Positions 17,416 to 30,474 of a DNA stretch of 64,000 nt are shown in pieces. The stretch covers positions 90,666,942 through 90,730,941 of the forward strand of contig OX457056.1 in NCBI GenBank assembly GCA_949752795.1. The letters are read 5' to 3'. Origin of the DNA: Hyperoodon ampullatus. Lineage: Eukaryota > Chordata > Mammalia > Artiodactyla > Ziphiidae. The position numbers and the translations under genes were made by a program. Below the pieces are notes generated by a model, which ran no database searches, was not told the DNA's origin, and was given only the letters and a program-made list of their open reading frames with translations. The first letter of the stretch is position 1. Each line of letters opens with the position of its first letter.

Positions 17416-20400
17416 GTAACTACAGCCTCTTACTAAGTTTTAAATTTCATCAAATGGTCAAGTTAGTTAAATCTTTTACCTTTTGGCATACTGAGTCAGT
17501 GATGTCTATAAGGCACATTTTAGTCTTTTTTTTAATACTAAAATAATGTGTATTCATTCTCTGTTACTTGGATAAATCCAGAAGAAACTCATTTTCTACA
17601 GAGGTATGTATTGGGTTGCAATTCTAAAAGGAATAAATGATATGTAGCATTTAATATTAGAGAATTTATCATTTTTCTTACCTGAAACTGAAGGTTATTG
17701 TTTTAACTTTGTTAGATAACTAATAAATGCTTTAAAATGAACCAAATGCCAGACATTCTGTATGTTATGTTTTTTCTTCTGTCTTTGGTTTTTGGATTTA
17801 CTTATCTGTAGGATGAAACAGGCATGTTTTCATATTAGAAATTGATTGACGTTAAAGCAGAGTTGTTAACTGATGATGTTTGGAATATTCACGGAATGGT
17901 AGCTTTTGTAAGAACTGACAGCTGAAGAAATATATGAAGGTTGACATCAAAGTTATCATGTTGGTTCCAAGAGATTGGATGTATGGACAGCTAGGAAGAA
18001 GTAGAATTGGGAGAAACAATGTGGGATTAGATAGACCAGCAGTAATAAGAATGAATAGAAACCTCAGAGGAAATGGTACAGAACAAATATAGGCAAGGAG
18101 GAAAAATATTTCCCCTATCTAGGACATGTAGATTTCCTGATAGCTTCAGAACTCAATAAATAACAAAGATATATAAGAAGGATAAAACACTAACAGGACA
18201 TTATATGGAAAGAGGAGGTTTGGGATTTGATATGTTGAAAAATTATTTAGTTAATATGGTTATAAAAGTACTGAAATAGGTACTTTAGCAAGTTCACTAA
18301 TGCAGATATTTTAGCAATGATTTGGTGGATTAAGTATAATTTAAGGAAATAGTTTTAGATATTAGAATCCAAAGAAAAGAGAATAGTCAAATAGAAAAGT
18401 AGAATGTTGGAATGTTTGTGTCTTGGATGTCAGGGGCTGATTATAGGCCTCCAGTAGGGGTGTGTTTTGGTGCCACTGTCAGAAATAATAACAGACTGAA
18501 TAGATTATGCTCTTTTGATGGAGAAGAAGGTGACTTATTAAGGATCATTGTAGAAAAGGTTCTTAAATTATTTGAGGACCTTAAACCTCTTTTTTGAGAT
18601 TTCCAGATACTTTTGAGTACTTCTAGGGGTAGAAGGTAGGTGAAAAGAGATGATTATAAAAGGATTGTAGTATCTATACCAGGGCAAGAGAGGATTTTAA
18701 GTTTATATAAATTTTATTTTTTGTATGCCTCTATAAGCTGCTTCATAATGTTTTTTGGCATTAGGTACGCTTATATAATTTTAAATTTTTACTTGAAATT
18801 TTATGTTGCTATTTATTAGATCGAGAAGATCATAACTTCTGGCTGATTTTTTGGGGGGGGTGGGGGATGCCTGTGGAGGTTACATTATTTTTGTGATTCT
18901 GAACTACCAAACTGCCTGCCCTCTGTGATAAGATAACAGGAAAACCCAGTCTCATAATTCCTGGTACCTCTAGCTATCTAGATGACATGGTAAAGAGAGA
19001 GAAGTTTGTGGGTGTGCATGTTTGATTTTTTGTTCCTTTTTGTTTCATTTTGTTTAATCTCTCATTTATCTTAATCCAGACTCCCTTATTTTCTGGTCGT
19101 ACTGTGGCTTGGTGATGATCATTTTACACTATAAGTTCTAAACCAATTGAAAAAGGAACAATATATGATAGGATTTAAAATACTAGTTTAATTACTGGTA
19201 AAGCTGAGTTGGAGAATATCTCTTGGATCCAAGGTCAAAATGGATTTTCTAATTTACCCTCATGTCTAGACTTTGAGAGAGAGGAGTCTGCATTGGGCTG
19301 TGGGATTCTCTGCTCTTGTAGGGATGTGAAGCAGACAGGATTCAGACACCACGTTTTCATAGGTACCTTTGCACATTAATCCCATCCAATAGAGAAACAT
19401 GAACTAGATAGTAAATTGCCACATAAATCAGTTGTTCCTCATCCTGGGGATGAGCCTATAACATTTTCTAGAAAGCTGATTTACTTATTTTAAGGGCTCA
19501 CAGAATCATGGGAAGAGGAAGAAGATGGTTTTTTTAACTATTGGAAAAAATGGTCACTTTGACTTTAATTGCATTTAGTAGTAGCTGGAGTTTGAAGATA
19601 GGAAGGGAAGTAAAACTGTGTTGCCTGGCACAGAGAAACACACCATAAACATTTGTTGATGAACACGATCATGCCACTAACTCAGGAACGGCTGGACACG
19701 TCCCTCTTTGCGTTTTCTTCTTGCAAAGCTTTTGTGTTTCTTCAGCCCACTTTTCTCTTCAGCCCACTTTTCTCTTTGAGGGAAAGAACTCATTGTGTTT
19801 TTTTAAGACTTCGTAGAAGTGACTGCTTAAACTGCTTTGATAAAGATATATTTTATTTATCTCCAGTTGCTGGGAACTCTGTCAAGTAGAGATAAACAGG
19901 GTAGAAACCTCAACAAGTCAGGGGAAGAAAATGAAGACTAATTAGAGAAGTGAATGTAGAGATAAGGACAAATTTAAATGTACAAACATTTTTATTTTGA
20001 AGGAAAGAAACAACTAAGGAGGAGTTCATGATGGTGGTTGTCTAATACTGCTTTAATTTTCTAATTCACTATATTTTGAGATATTTAAGGTGACATAAGC
20101 AATATTTATAAGAGGTCTTATTGATATGAACCCAGGAATTTTGTCATTACCCTGGATCTGAAATTTAAAATTTCGTGTTCCCTTTTCTATCAACTAACAC
20201 ATATTGAATCTGAAGCATAAACAAGATACATGCATTATATTCTTTTCTCTTTTTTTCTCTGTTCTAGCCCCTCTTTACTTTTTCTTCTGTTAACAGTTGT
20301 GATCAAAGCCAGCCTCTGCCATAAACAGTTTTTAGATACAGTTAAAATTGAAGGAGTTGCTCTCCCTCCCATGACTGTTACATACAATTGGGAGAAGGAA

Positions 20401-21040
20401 AGGAGAGAGCACAGGGGCTGTTCTTGGGGCTCCCTCCAAACACACAAATTTCTGTTAGATCATTTCATGCTGTCTTTGGAATGATACTTGATAGATTTTA
20501 CTTACATTTAGACTTGCTAAGGCTTTTATGATTTTCTAAAATTCTTTTTTCCTCTTTAATTAAATCTTGACTACATCTATCAATTTCCTTTGCTGAGAAA
20601 GTCCTAGATCAAAATTTCCACCTCTTTGAAATTTGTGCCTTGATTTTCCTGATTAAATAGGACTGCACTTTAAAATATTAAAAGCCTTTAACATTCTGTG
20701 GTTTTAAAAGATCACCTGATTCCAGTTAACCCTCATTATATTTTTATTCCTCTCTAACTCCCAAGTTTATAGATAAGGCAAAATGCTGCTACCATTAGAG
20801 GAGGAAACAGTTTTTACAATAGTAAAACTACAACTTAGTGCACCTCTTCATATACTCTAGTTTTCCCTCAATTTATACTTTAACCTTATTAAAGGATTTC
20901 TCTCCATATCTGGAGATTGTAGAACTTTTTGACTTATCCTTTCATAAACTATAGTACATTTATCTAAGAATATAAAGATTAATAAATTTAAAAGGATTTC
21001 TAATTTATAAATCTATTTTTTAATCTTTGTTATTTTAAAA
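17416..21040. other. Repeat-poor SLAIN2 intron
   Basis: No young SINE or L1 in 3.6 kb, unlike the rest of this intron. A weak L2-like tail lies near 19620-19660. Short reading frames have no recognisable product. Confidence 0.45.
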
Positions 21041-21801
21041 TATAGCACAAATTCAGAAAACCATATAATACATAGAGAGCTTAGTGAATTCCTATAAGGT
21101 GACCCCCTTGTAACTACCATTCATATTAGGAGACTAGAACTTACTACCTCAGATGCTCTATACCCATCTGCTTCCAAACACAATCCTCTCTTGACCCCCT
21201 CTCCCAAGAATAGCCATTCTTCCAAATTTTTACAGTGATCACTTCCTTACTTTTCTGTATAATTTTTATCATCCAAGTAATGAAATTATAGTTTTACCTC
21301 TTTAATATATGTCTTTTTTAAGTTTCTCTTAATTTATAGTTTTCCTCCAACTCTTTACTCCCCCTTGTTGTTTGAAGAAACCACCAAATCACTTGTCCTG
21401 TAGATGTTCACACAGACTGGATTTTCCATGGTGTCATTTATCAGGTTCCTCTGTATTTCCTATAAATTGTTAGTTATCCACATGCTTAATTAGATTCAGT
21501 TATGTTATTTTTGGCATAACTGAACCTATACCACTGTACCACTCCTATATAGGTGGTGGTACTTGGCGTTGCCTGTTTCATGTGATATTAGCAGGCATTG
21601 ATGCATAATGCCTATATCCTTACTTTATTAGGAATTTCAGAATTGGATTATTTCAATTCTAACATCCCTAAGAGAAACTTTTCCTTATTCTTCGGTTAAC
21701 CAGCACTGAGGTTTTATTTCAATACTTGTTCTTTCTATTTACCAGTTTACAAAATAAAAAATTGGCAATCTAGGATCCTCCAAAGGTGACCAATATTTTT
21801 C

Positions 21802-21832
<31 letters not shown>

Positions 21833-21985
21833 TATATATATATATATCATTATAAACTTACAGATTTAAACATTTTTTAATGTGTTTCGATCTGAGTATT
21901 TTCCCAACTTTGGTAGAAGCATCTTCAAGTTGGTGTTCAGGTCTTTTTGACACAACCCTGGTAGTCTTTGATAACGTCTTGATAA
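21041..21985 (-). repeat. Old L1 3'-end fragments, antisense
   Basis: The text resembles reversed L1M 3' sequence (CAATCCTCTCTTGACCCCCT; GTTGTTTGAAGAAACCACCA; TTCCTATAAATTGTTAGTTA). It is diverged and possibly two fragments. It contains the TA/CA repeat. Confidence 0.5.
21801..21848. repeat. (TA)n/(CA)n microsatellite
   Basis: CATATATA run, then ACACACACA, then TATATATA. Confidence 0.95.
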
Positions 21986-22468
21986 CTGGTATGACAAGAT
22001 AGGCTCATCTTATACACTTCCTGCCACAGACCTGAATTTAGTTATTTCTCAAAGAAAAAATCCTGATTTCTTTTGGTAGGAAATGGAATTTCGAAACCAA
22101 AGTCTGAGTTTTTAGTTGTGCTCTTTACTATCCAGTTGGTCATTGTTTCTAGTTCTTTTCAGTTACTAGAAATATATATGTGTAGATTTGTGTTTGTATA
22201 TTTTTTAAGATTGAATTCCTTAATGAGTTCATGCTGATACTCCCTAATCACATTTAGGGCTTGAGGATAATTACTTAACCTCTTTTAACTTAAAGCTTTT
22301 TCTTTTATTCTGCTCCGAGAAGTCTGTCTCTCAGAAACACATAGAAATAGAGTATCATTTAATAATTTGTTTTCTCCCACGTTTTACACAGAATCTTCTG
22401 GGGATAACATTAGTGTAATACCATACAATATGGTTACTAAAAGCAGTTTATAAAACTTTTTCCATAAA

Positions 22469-22728
22469 CAGGTTACTAGGGGATAAGGGGGGAAGGGATA
22501 AATTGGGAGATTGAGATTGACATATATTCACTACTATATATAAAATAGATGACTAATAAGAACCTGCTGTATAGCACAGGGAACTCTACTCAATACTCTG
22601 TAATGGTCTATATTGGAAAAGAATCTGAAAAAAGAGTGGTTATATGTGTATGTATAGCTGATTCACTTTGCTGTACACCTGAAAGTAACACAACATTGTA
22701 AATCAACTATACTCCAATAAAAATAAAA
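22469..22728 (+). repeat. 5'-truncated L1 3' end with perfect duplication
   Basis: About 260 bp of L1 3' UTR (CTGCTGTATAGCACAGGGAA; CTTTGCTGTACACCTGAAAG) ends in CCAATAAAAATAAAAA. An exact 16-bp duplication AAACTTTTTCCATAAA at 22453-22468 and 22729-22744 shows a simple retrotransposition event. Confidence 0.92.
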
Positions 22729-22954
22729 AAACTTTTTCCATAAATAACTATTATATACTCTCCTTTATATGCCTCATTTAGTCTCAGCCCTACATTTAAA
22801 TAATATTTGATGCTTGCTACCTGTCTGTTGATATTGTCTCACCAGTCAGTTTTCTTGTTTAAAGCTTATCCTCTGTTAGATTCCTTAAGGAGTTATGGGA
22901 ACGATATCCATTCCCTCAATTTTTACATGTCGATGACAGCTTGTCTGCTCTTTT

Positions 22955-23149
22955 TTTTTTTTTTTGCGGTACGCGGGCTGTTGTGGCCTCTCCCTTGCAG
23001 AGCACAGGCTCCGGATGCGCAGGCTCAGCGGCCATGGCTCACAGGCCCAGCTGCTCCACGGCATGTGGGATCTTCCCAGACCGGGGCACGAACCTGTGTC
23101 CCCTGCATCGGCGGGCAGACTCTCAGCCACTGCTCCACCAGGGAAGCCC
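22955..23149 (-). repeat. CHR-type SINE, short GC-rich form
   Basis: T run, GCGGTACGCGGG, then head CCACCAGGGAAGCCC. The duplication TGTCTGCTCTTTT at 22942-22954 and 23150-23162 is exact. It is slightly short: the CCTCTCACTG segment after GCGGGC is reduced. Confidence 0.93.
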
Positions 23150-23162
23150 TGTCTGCTCTTTT

Positions 23163-24020
23163 TATATTTGAAAGTCATTAGCTAGATATGAAATCTTTGG
23201 CTCACATTTTCTTTCCTTGAGTATCTTAAATATGTGACTCCATTTTTGTCAGGAATAAGAATTGTTTCCATTACAATCGTTTGGTCTTTTTATCTGGATG
23301 TCCAAAGGTTGTTTTCTTCTCCTTTAAAGTTCAATAATTTATGAGAATATGTCTTAGTGTTTGTCATTCTGAGTTGATTTCCCCAGATATGTGGTGTGTT
23401 ATTTCAATTTGAAATTGCAGAGTTTTAAAAATTTTAGGCAAGTTCTTTAGAATTATAGTTTTTTTTTATTGTGTTCTTTTGCTTTGGCTTTCTTTTTTTT
23501 GTGGGGACTCTTCTTGTACACATGTTGGGTGTTCTTTGCCTTTCTTCTGTGTTTGTTGCCTTCTCTTGAATCCTTTTCATCTTTCTTCATTTCTTCTTGT
23601 TCTATAAAAGTTTATTTTCATTGTTTATTTCTTTTAAAGCATAAGATACTGTGTATGGTGACTCTTGTGTTCCTTCTGTCTTTGACTTCATTTTGAAATG
23701 ATTTATTTTATGTCTGATTCTTTTCTGTGTTCCACCACCTCCTTTTTGAGTGTTTTTTCATTCTGATTTATGTTCTTTCATATCTTGTAATTTTCATCTT
23801 TTTGTGCATGTGCATGGTGGACATATTTGGCAAGGTTTCACCATTAGTAGAAATATTCTATTCCTTATTCTCTCTATTTTTTATTTAATAACTTTATATG
23901 GGATTTTGCCTTACTCTTTTTCTATTGCTCATTTTTCTGTGAAATTGGTTTTTCTAAACGTTTAGAAAGGGAGTTTTAAGATTTTCTAATTTATGGCTCT
24001 ACTGCTCCCTCTTCTTTGTT
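23163..24020 (-). repeat. Probable old L1, antisense
   Basis: T-rich text resembling reversed L1M 5' or ORF1 region (GAGAATATGTCTTAGTGTTT; GAGTTGATTTCCCCAGATAT). Assignment is weak. Confidence 0.45.
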
Positions 24021-24059
24021 TTAGGAAACTCTTCAAAAATATGGCTGTTTATTTTCTGA

Positions 24060-24660
24060 GATTTCTTGCTTTTACTCCCCTCCCCTGTTTTAAAATTCGT
24101 CCTTTTAAAGTGTATAAATCAGTGTTTTTTAGTACAGTTGACCCTTGAACAACATGGGTTTGAACTGTATGGGTTCATTTATACACGGATTTTTTTCACT
24201 AAGTGTGTGCTACAATACTACACAATCTGTAGTTGGTTGAATCCACAGATGCAGAACCATGCATGTAGAGGGCCAACTGCAAAGTTATATGTGGATTTTC
24301 CAGTGTGCAGAGGGTCAGCACCCCTAACCCCCTGAATTGCTCAAAGGTCAACTGTATATTCACAGAGTTGAGCAACTGTTAACCACTGTCTGATTTTAGA
24401 GATTATCATCACCCCATAAGAAATACCATGCCCATTAACAGTCACTCCCATTCCCCACTCCTTCCAGTCACTGGCAACCACTAATCTTTCTGACTCTGGA
24501 TTTGCCTGTGCTGAACACTTCATATCAGTGGAATCATACAATATGTGATCTTTGCAACTGGCTTCTTTCAAACAAATTTTGTTTATCCATTCATCAGTTG
24601 GTGGACATTTGAGTTGTTTCCACTTTGTACCTGTTGTAAATAATGCTGCTAATGCTGCAA
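24060..24660 (-). repeat. Old L1 3' end, antisense, split by a Tigger element
   Basis: Typical reversed L1M 3' text on both sides of the insert: TTCGTCCTTTTAAAGTGTAT on the left; CAGTCACTCCCATTCCCCAC, CACTGGCAACCACTAATCTT and TTTATCCATTCATCAGTTGG on the right. Confidence 0.8.
24135..24354. mobile_element. MER2-like Tigger (pogo) MITE
   Basis: 220 bp with terminal inverted repeats CAGTTGACC...GGTCAACTG and a TA dinucleotide on each side (24133-24134, 24355-24356), as expected for Tc1/mariner-pogo elements. The interior GGTTTGAACTGTATGGGTTC matches my recollection of MER2. It is inserted in an older L1. Confidence 0.88.
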
Positions 24661-25199
24661 ATGTTTGCTGGTAGCTTATTTATTCTTATCTATCAGTCTT
24701 TTTGTATGTATGGAAGAAAAGCTAGCAAAACCTGTTCCCAGGAGTTTCTTCTGCCTCTTATGTTTAATAAATATTCTCTTGATAAATATATGCTTACAAA
24801 AATAATGGTAAGTACTGTACCCTAATGAAAGAAGAAATCAAGGGATTCTATGTCTTCTTATTTTTTTATGATTACTTGTCAGCCATTACAAATTTAATAT
24901 GCCTTGGTGTTGTATATTATAAAACCTGCATAGGATAGTAGCCCCACAAATAAACTTTCTGAGTCTAGTTGAAAATTAAAATGGCGAAAAAGACATTTTA
25001 ATGTCTACTCCCAGAGGTGTTTCTCTTTTGGTATTACCGAGAGGTAAAGAACACCAATCTGGGAATCAGGAGACCTGAATTCAGGTGTGACTTTCCTGTT
25101 TATTTGCTCAATTGATTTCTGTGGTTGTGGCAATTTTCCTTCTCCGTAAAGTGGAAGGGTTGTAGTAGTTACTAGTATCTCTTTTAACAAGGATTTTTT
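24661..25199. other. SLAIN2 intron, no clear feature
   Basis: No exon or assignable repeat was seen before the SINE at 25200. Confidence 0.45.
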
Positions 25200-25766
25200 A
25201 AAATTATTTATTTATTTTTGGCTGCGTTGGGCCTTTGTTGCTGTGCGTGGGCTTTCTCTAGTTGTGGTGAGTGGGGGCTGCTCTTCGTTGTGGTGCTCAA
25301 GCTTCTCATTGTGGTGGCTTCTCTTGTTGCAGAGCACAGGCTCTAGGCACACGGGCTTCAGTAGTTGCAGCACGCAGGCCCTAGAGCACACCGGTTTCAG
25401 TAGTTGCTGCTCGCGTGCTCAGTAGTTGCAGCACGCAGGCTCCAGAACATGCAGGCTTCAGTAGTTGTGGTGCTCAGGCTCAGTAGTTGTGGCCCACAGG
25501 CTCTAGAGCACATGGGTTTCAGTAGTTGCTTGCTGCTTATGGGCTCAGTAGTTACAGCACGCAGACCCTAGAGCCCATGGGTTTCAGTAGTTGCTGCTCA
25601 TGGGCTCAGTAGTTGCGGCACATGGGCTCTAGAGCACAGGCTCAGTAGTTGTGGCGCACGAGCTTATCTGCTCCGTGGCATGTGGGATCTTCCCGGATCA
25701 GGGCTTGAACCCATGTCGCCTGCATTGGCAGGCGGATTCTTAACCACTGCGCCACCAGGGAAGTCC
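25200..25766 (-). repeat. CHR-type SINE with internal tandem expansion
   Basis: About 567 bp instead of the 340-360 bp of its neighbours. Left side GGCTGCGTTGGGCC and right head CCACCAGGGAAGTCC are intact, and the duplication TAACAAGGATT(T/C)TTT flanks it at 25185-25199 and 25767-25781. CAGTAGTT occurs ten times inside, against three in the copy at 2118. Confidence 0.92.
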
Positions 25767-25957
25767 TAACAAGGATTCTTTAACTCTGTAATGAGAGAAT
25801 CATATTTACTTCATCTCTGTGGTCTTTAATAACCAGAAATTATTTTAAAGTCCTTATTATGTCAGTAACCTGTTGCCATCATTTATGGTGCATAGACCAT
25901 TGAGTGACTGGAATGCTATACCTATAAAGTAAGGGATAGTTGACAAGGAAGTTTTTT

Positions 25958-26170
25958 GTTTTGGGGTTTTTTTTTTTTGCGGTACGCGGGCCTCTCACTG
26001 TTGCGGCCTCTCCCATTGCGGAGCACAGGCTCCGGCTGTGCAGGCTCAGCGGCCATGGCTCACAGGCCCAGCCGCCCCACGGCATGTGGGATCTTCCCGG
26101 ACCGGGGCATGAACCCATGTCCCCTGCATCAGCAGGCGGACTCTCAACCACTGCGCCACCAGGGAAGCCC
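25958..26170 (-). repeat. CHR-type SINE, short GC-rich form
   Basis: Head CCACCAGGGAAGCCC at right. The duplication GACAAGGAAGT(T/A)TTTTG flanks it from 25942 and 26171. Confidence 0.93.
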
Positions 26171-26187
26171 GACAAGGAAGTATTTTT

Positions 26188-27104
26188 GTCTTTATTTTTT
26201 AAATAATTGAATGGCATATGTACTTTGCTCCCCATCAGTCATGGTAGCCAGTGTTTGGCAATGTGTGTATTTTTATTGCAAACTGTGCATTTATTGGATA
26301 TTTACATATTTTTAAGAATTATACAATTAATGAATTTGTAGTTTGGTTGATACATGACTGTGAAGATAACCACTTGAAGTGTCTAGTTTTTATATTGCAA
26401 GATAGTGTTTAATATTGAGATATATTATTTGTAAAAGATTTTGTATTCAGTGAGTATCAGGCTAAAAACAGTCTACAGTTTACTCAGTTTCTCCATTTTA
26501 GAGTTAAGTGCCTGCTGAATTATACAAGCCTTAATTAGAAAATAAACTTACCATTTTTTATTAAATGCTTATTGAAAGACAAAAATGAATATTCAAAAAT
26601 TAAGAATCCTCATATCACCCACCATTCCATTTTAGAGATGACTTAGACACCACAGTTAACATTCTTAGTCATATCTCAGTTTTATAAATAGAATCCTAAT
26701 TCTTGCTTGGAGCAGATAACATTCCTTCATTTTGTGCCTTGATTCAAGTGTAATTCTCGGTATCCACAATGAGTAAAGAGAAACTATAGCCTGCTGTCTT
26801 AATTAATTTGGGTAATGGAGCCTAATTTACTTAATCCCTATATTTTAGTTAATTTATAAGGACAGCTTAGGAGACTGTCCTGAGTGACATTGTTGAATAT
26901 CTTTCCAGATAACTGAGCTGCAGCAGGCTGAAAAGCACCATCTTCCTTAGATAAGGGAGGCATGGATATGATACACCTTACAAATCCTATAATATTTTAC
27001 ATTTTACCAGCAGTTTACTTACACATTGCTCATTCGATCTTTGCAGCTAACCTGTGATATTTGCCGAGATTTGTTTTATTAGATTTACATCTGTATATCT
27101 ATTT
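26188..27104. other. SLAIN2 intron, no clear feature
   Basis: AT-rich sequence in which nothing could be assigned. Confidence 0.45.
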
Positions 27105-29068
27105 TCTCTTTTTTGGGGTGCAGTGCAAATGGTATTGCATTTAAAATTTTTATTTCCACGCATTTATTGCCAGCATATAGAAATACAATCAATTTTTGTA
27201 TGTTAATCTTCCATCCTGTGACTTTCCTGAACTCAAAATTTCTGGAAGGTTTTTTTTGTTTTGTTCTTTTGTTTTTAGATTCCTTGAGATTTTCTGTGTA
27301 AACAATCGTGGAGAAAGTTTCTTTCTTTCTTTCTAATCTATATGTCTGTTATTTCCTTTCCTTGTTTATTGCACTGGCTAGAACTTCCAGCATGTGTTAC
27401 ATAAGAGTGGTGAGAGCCTATATCCTTGCCTTGTTCCTGATCTTAGAGGGGAAGAATTCAGTCTTTCATCATTAAATATAATGTTAGCTGTAGATTTTTT
27501 GTAGGTGCTCTTTATCAAGTTAAAGTTCCAATTCCCTGTTTTTCTGAAAATTTTGTCATGAATATGCGTTGAATCTTGTCAGACACTTTTTTTACATCAA
27601 TAGATAGGCTCATGTGATTTTTCTTCTTTAGCCTGTTGTTGTGGTAGATTACATGGATTGATTTTTAAATATTGAACCAACTTTGCATCCTGGAATAAAC
27701 CCCACTCAATCATGGTATATAATTTTTTTAAATGTATCACTGAGTTCTGTTTGCTAATATTTTGTTAAGGAGGTTTATGTCTATTTCCCTGACAGATTTC
27801 TTTTTTGTCACTATCTAGTGACACAGTAGTTTTTGGTACTACTGGTGATACTACTTTCATAAAATGAATTGTGATGTGTTCCCTCCTCTTCTGTTTTCTG
27901 ATAGAGAGTGTATAGAATTGGTGTTAATTCTTCTTTAAACCTTTGGTAGAATTTTCCAGCAAAACCATCTGGGCCTGGAGGTTTCTCTTTCAGAGGGTTT
28001 TGAATTATGAAATCAGTTTCCTTAATAATTATATGGCCATTCAGTTTATCTGTTATATACAAGATGAGTTGTGCTAGTTTTTTGAAGAATTGGTTCATTT
28101 CATCTAAATTGTCAAATTAATGTGTGTAGGATTGTTCTTAGTACTCCCTTATGGTCCTTTTGATGTCTTCAGGGTCTGCAGTGATATCCCATTTCATTAC
28201 TGATATTGGTAATTTGTGTTTTCTCTCTTTTTTATTTTGTCAGACTTGTCAATTTTATTGTCCTCTTGAAAGAAATCTTTATTTCTTTGATTCTTCTGTT
28301 TTTCTTTATTCAGTCTCATTGATTTCTGCTCTTTATTATCTTCTTCTGCTTGCTTTGAGTTTATTTTACTTTCTCTAGCTTTTTGAAGTAGGAACTTAGA
28401 TTACTGATTTAAGACTTTTCTTTTTCCTAATTATGACCCACAAACTTTGATATTTTGTATTTTAATTTTTATTTAGTTCCATGTATTATAAAATTTCTAT
28501 CGAGAAGTATATCATTTAGTTTTCAAGTGATTTTTTCATCTTTTTGTTACCTTTTAGTTATTGATTTCTAGTTTGATTGTATTATGGTCAGAGAAAGTAC
28601 TCTTTGTAATTTCAGTTTTTAAAAAATTGTTGTAATTTACTTTATGGCCCAGGGCATAGTCTGTCTTGGCTTATATTCTGTGGACACTTGAAAAGAATGT
28701 GTATTCTGCTGTTGTTTAGTGGATTGTTCTATAAATGTCAGTTACATTCTGTGGTTGGTGGTGGTGATGTTGAGTTCTTCCATGGTCTATCAGTTGTTAA
28801 GAGGGGGGTGTTTAAGTCTCCAACTATTGTGGATTTGTCTATTTCTCCTTTCAGTTCTGTAAGTTTATCCTTCACATTTTTATAGCTCTGTTTAGTACAT
28901 ACACATTTAGGATTGTTTTGTCTTCTTGGTAATTTGACCCTGCTTTCATTATGTTTTGTCCCTGATAATTTTCTTTTTCATTTTCTGATGTTAATATAAC
29001 CATCATGCTTTCCTTTTGTATTATTTGCTTGATATATTTTTTCCATCCCTTAACTTTCAACCTCCCTA

Positions 29069-29075
<7 letters not shown>

Positions 29076-29098
<23 letters not shown>
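29076..29098. repeat. (TA)n microsatellite
   Basis: Pure TA run next to the T tract of the SINE at 29099. Confidence 0.9.
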
Positions 29099-29118
<20 letters not shown>

Positions 29119-29307
29119 CGGTATGCGGGCCTCTCACTGTTGTGGCCTCTCCCGTTGCGGAGCACAGGCTCTGGACGCGCAGGCTCAGTGGCCATGGCTC
29201 ACGGGCCCAGCCGCTCCGCGGCATGTGGGATCTTCCCGGACCGAGGCACAAACCCATGTCCCCTGCGTCGGCAGGCGGACTCTCAACCACTGTGCCACCA
29301 GGGAAAC
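29099..29307 (-). repeat. CHR-type SINE, short GC-rich form
   Basis: Long T run, CCGGTATGCGGGCC, and head CCACCAGGGAAACCC. The flanking CTATATTTTTATAT and CTATTTTTATAT are an approximate duplication. It sits inside the old L1. Confidence 0.9.
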
Positions 29308-30474
29308 CCTATTTTTATATTTGAAGTGAGTTTCTTAAAGACAGCATAAAGTTAGGTTATGTTTTAAATGCATTCAAATCTCTGTCTTAATAATTGGTGT
29401 AGATGGACCATTTACATTTCATGTAATTGTTGATATGCTTAAGACTGCCATTTTATTTGTTGTTTTTTCTCTTTTTCATTTCTCTGTTTTCTTTTTCTGC
29501 ATTCCTGTGGGTTATTTGAACATTCTTTAGAATTCCATTTTGACTTATATATAGTGTTTTTGAGTCCATATGTTTGCATATGTAGTGGTTGCATTACATT
29601 ACATTATGCATACATAACATCATATATACATATCACAGTCTGTAGATGTTATCATTTTATCACTTCAAATATGTAAACCTTACCTTTTTTCATGTACCTT
29701 TACCCTCACCCCATTTATAATTGTCATAAATATTTTCTTTAAATAATATTTCCAACAACATCAGTGTTACAATTTTTTCTTCAACCTGCACATATAATTT
29801 TGAAAACTCAAGGAGAGGGAAAGCCTATGTGTCTGCCCATATTTTTGCTTAACTTGTTCTTTCTTCTTTTCTGATATTCCAAGTTTCCATGTTTTTATCA
29901 TTTTCTTTCTGTTTATAGAATTTGTTTAGCTGGGGATTTTGGGGGGGTGGGGAGGCATCTGCTGGCCACAAATTGTGTTGGTTTTCTTTTGTCTGAGAAT
30001 GTCTTGCTTTTCCCTTAGTTCTTCTAGGATATTTTCTTTGAGTATAGGATTCTGGGTTGACATTTCTTTCAACTCTTGAAAAATATTTGCTACTTTTCTC
30101 CTGGCCTCTGGGGGCTATGATGAGAAATCCACTGTTGTTAGAATTCATTTTCTCCTATAGGTTAGGTGTTATTTCTCTCTCTGATTTCAAGGTTTTTTCT
30201 TGTGTTTCATTTTCAGAAGTTTATAACTATGATGTGTCTTGGCTTGGATTGCTTTGGATTTACCTAGTTTGGTGTTGTCCTAGTTTTTTGAATCTGCAGG
30301 TTTATGTCCTTTGACAAATATGGGAAGTTTTCGTATATGGGAAGTCATTATTTCTCACAGTACTTTTTATCCTCTCTCCTTTCCTCCCAGTACTCCAGTG
30401 GCATGAAAATGCGGGTCTTTTCTTGTAGTCCCACAGGTCCCTAAAAATTCTGTTCAGTTTTTTCTTTTTTTTAT

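Noticed and set aside
18412..18597. 61-residue plus-strand frame in the intron
   Set aside because: Splice sites and similarity are both lacking.
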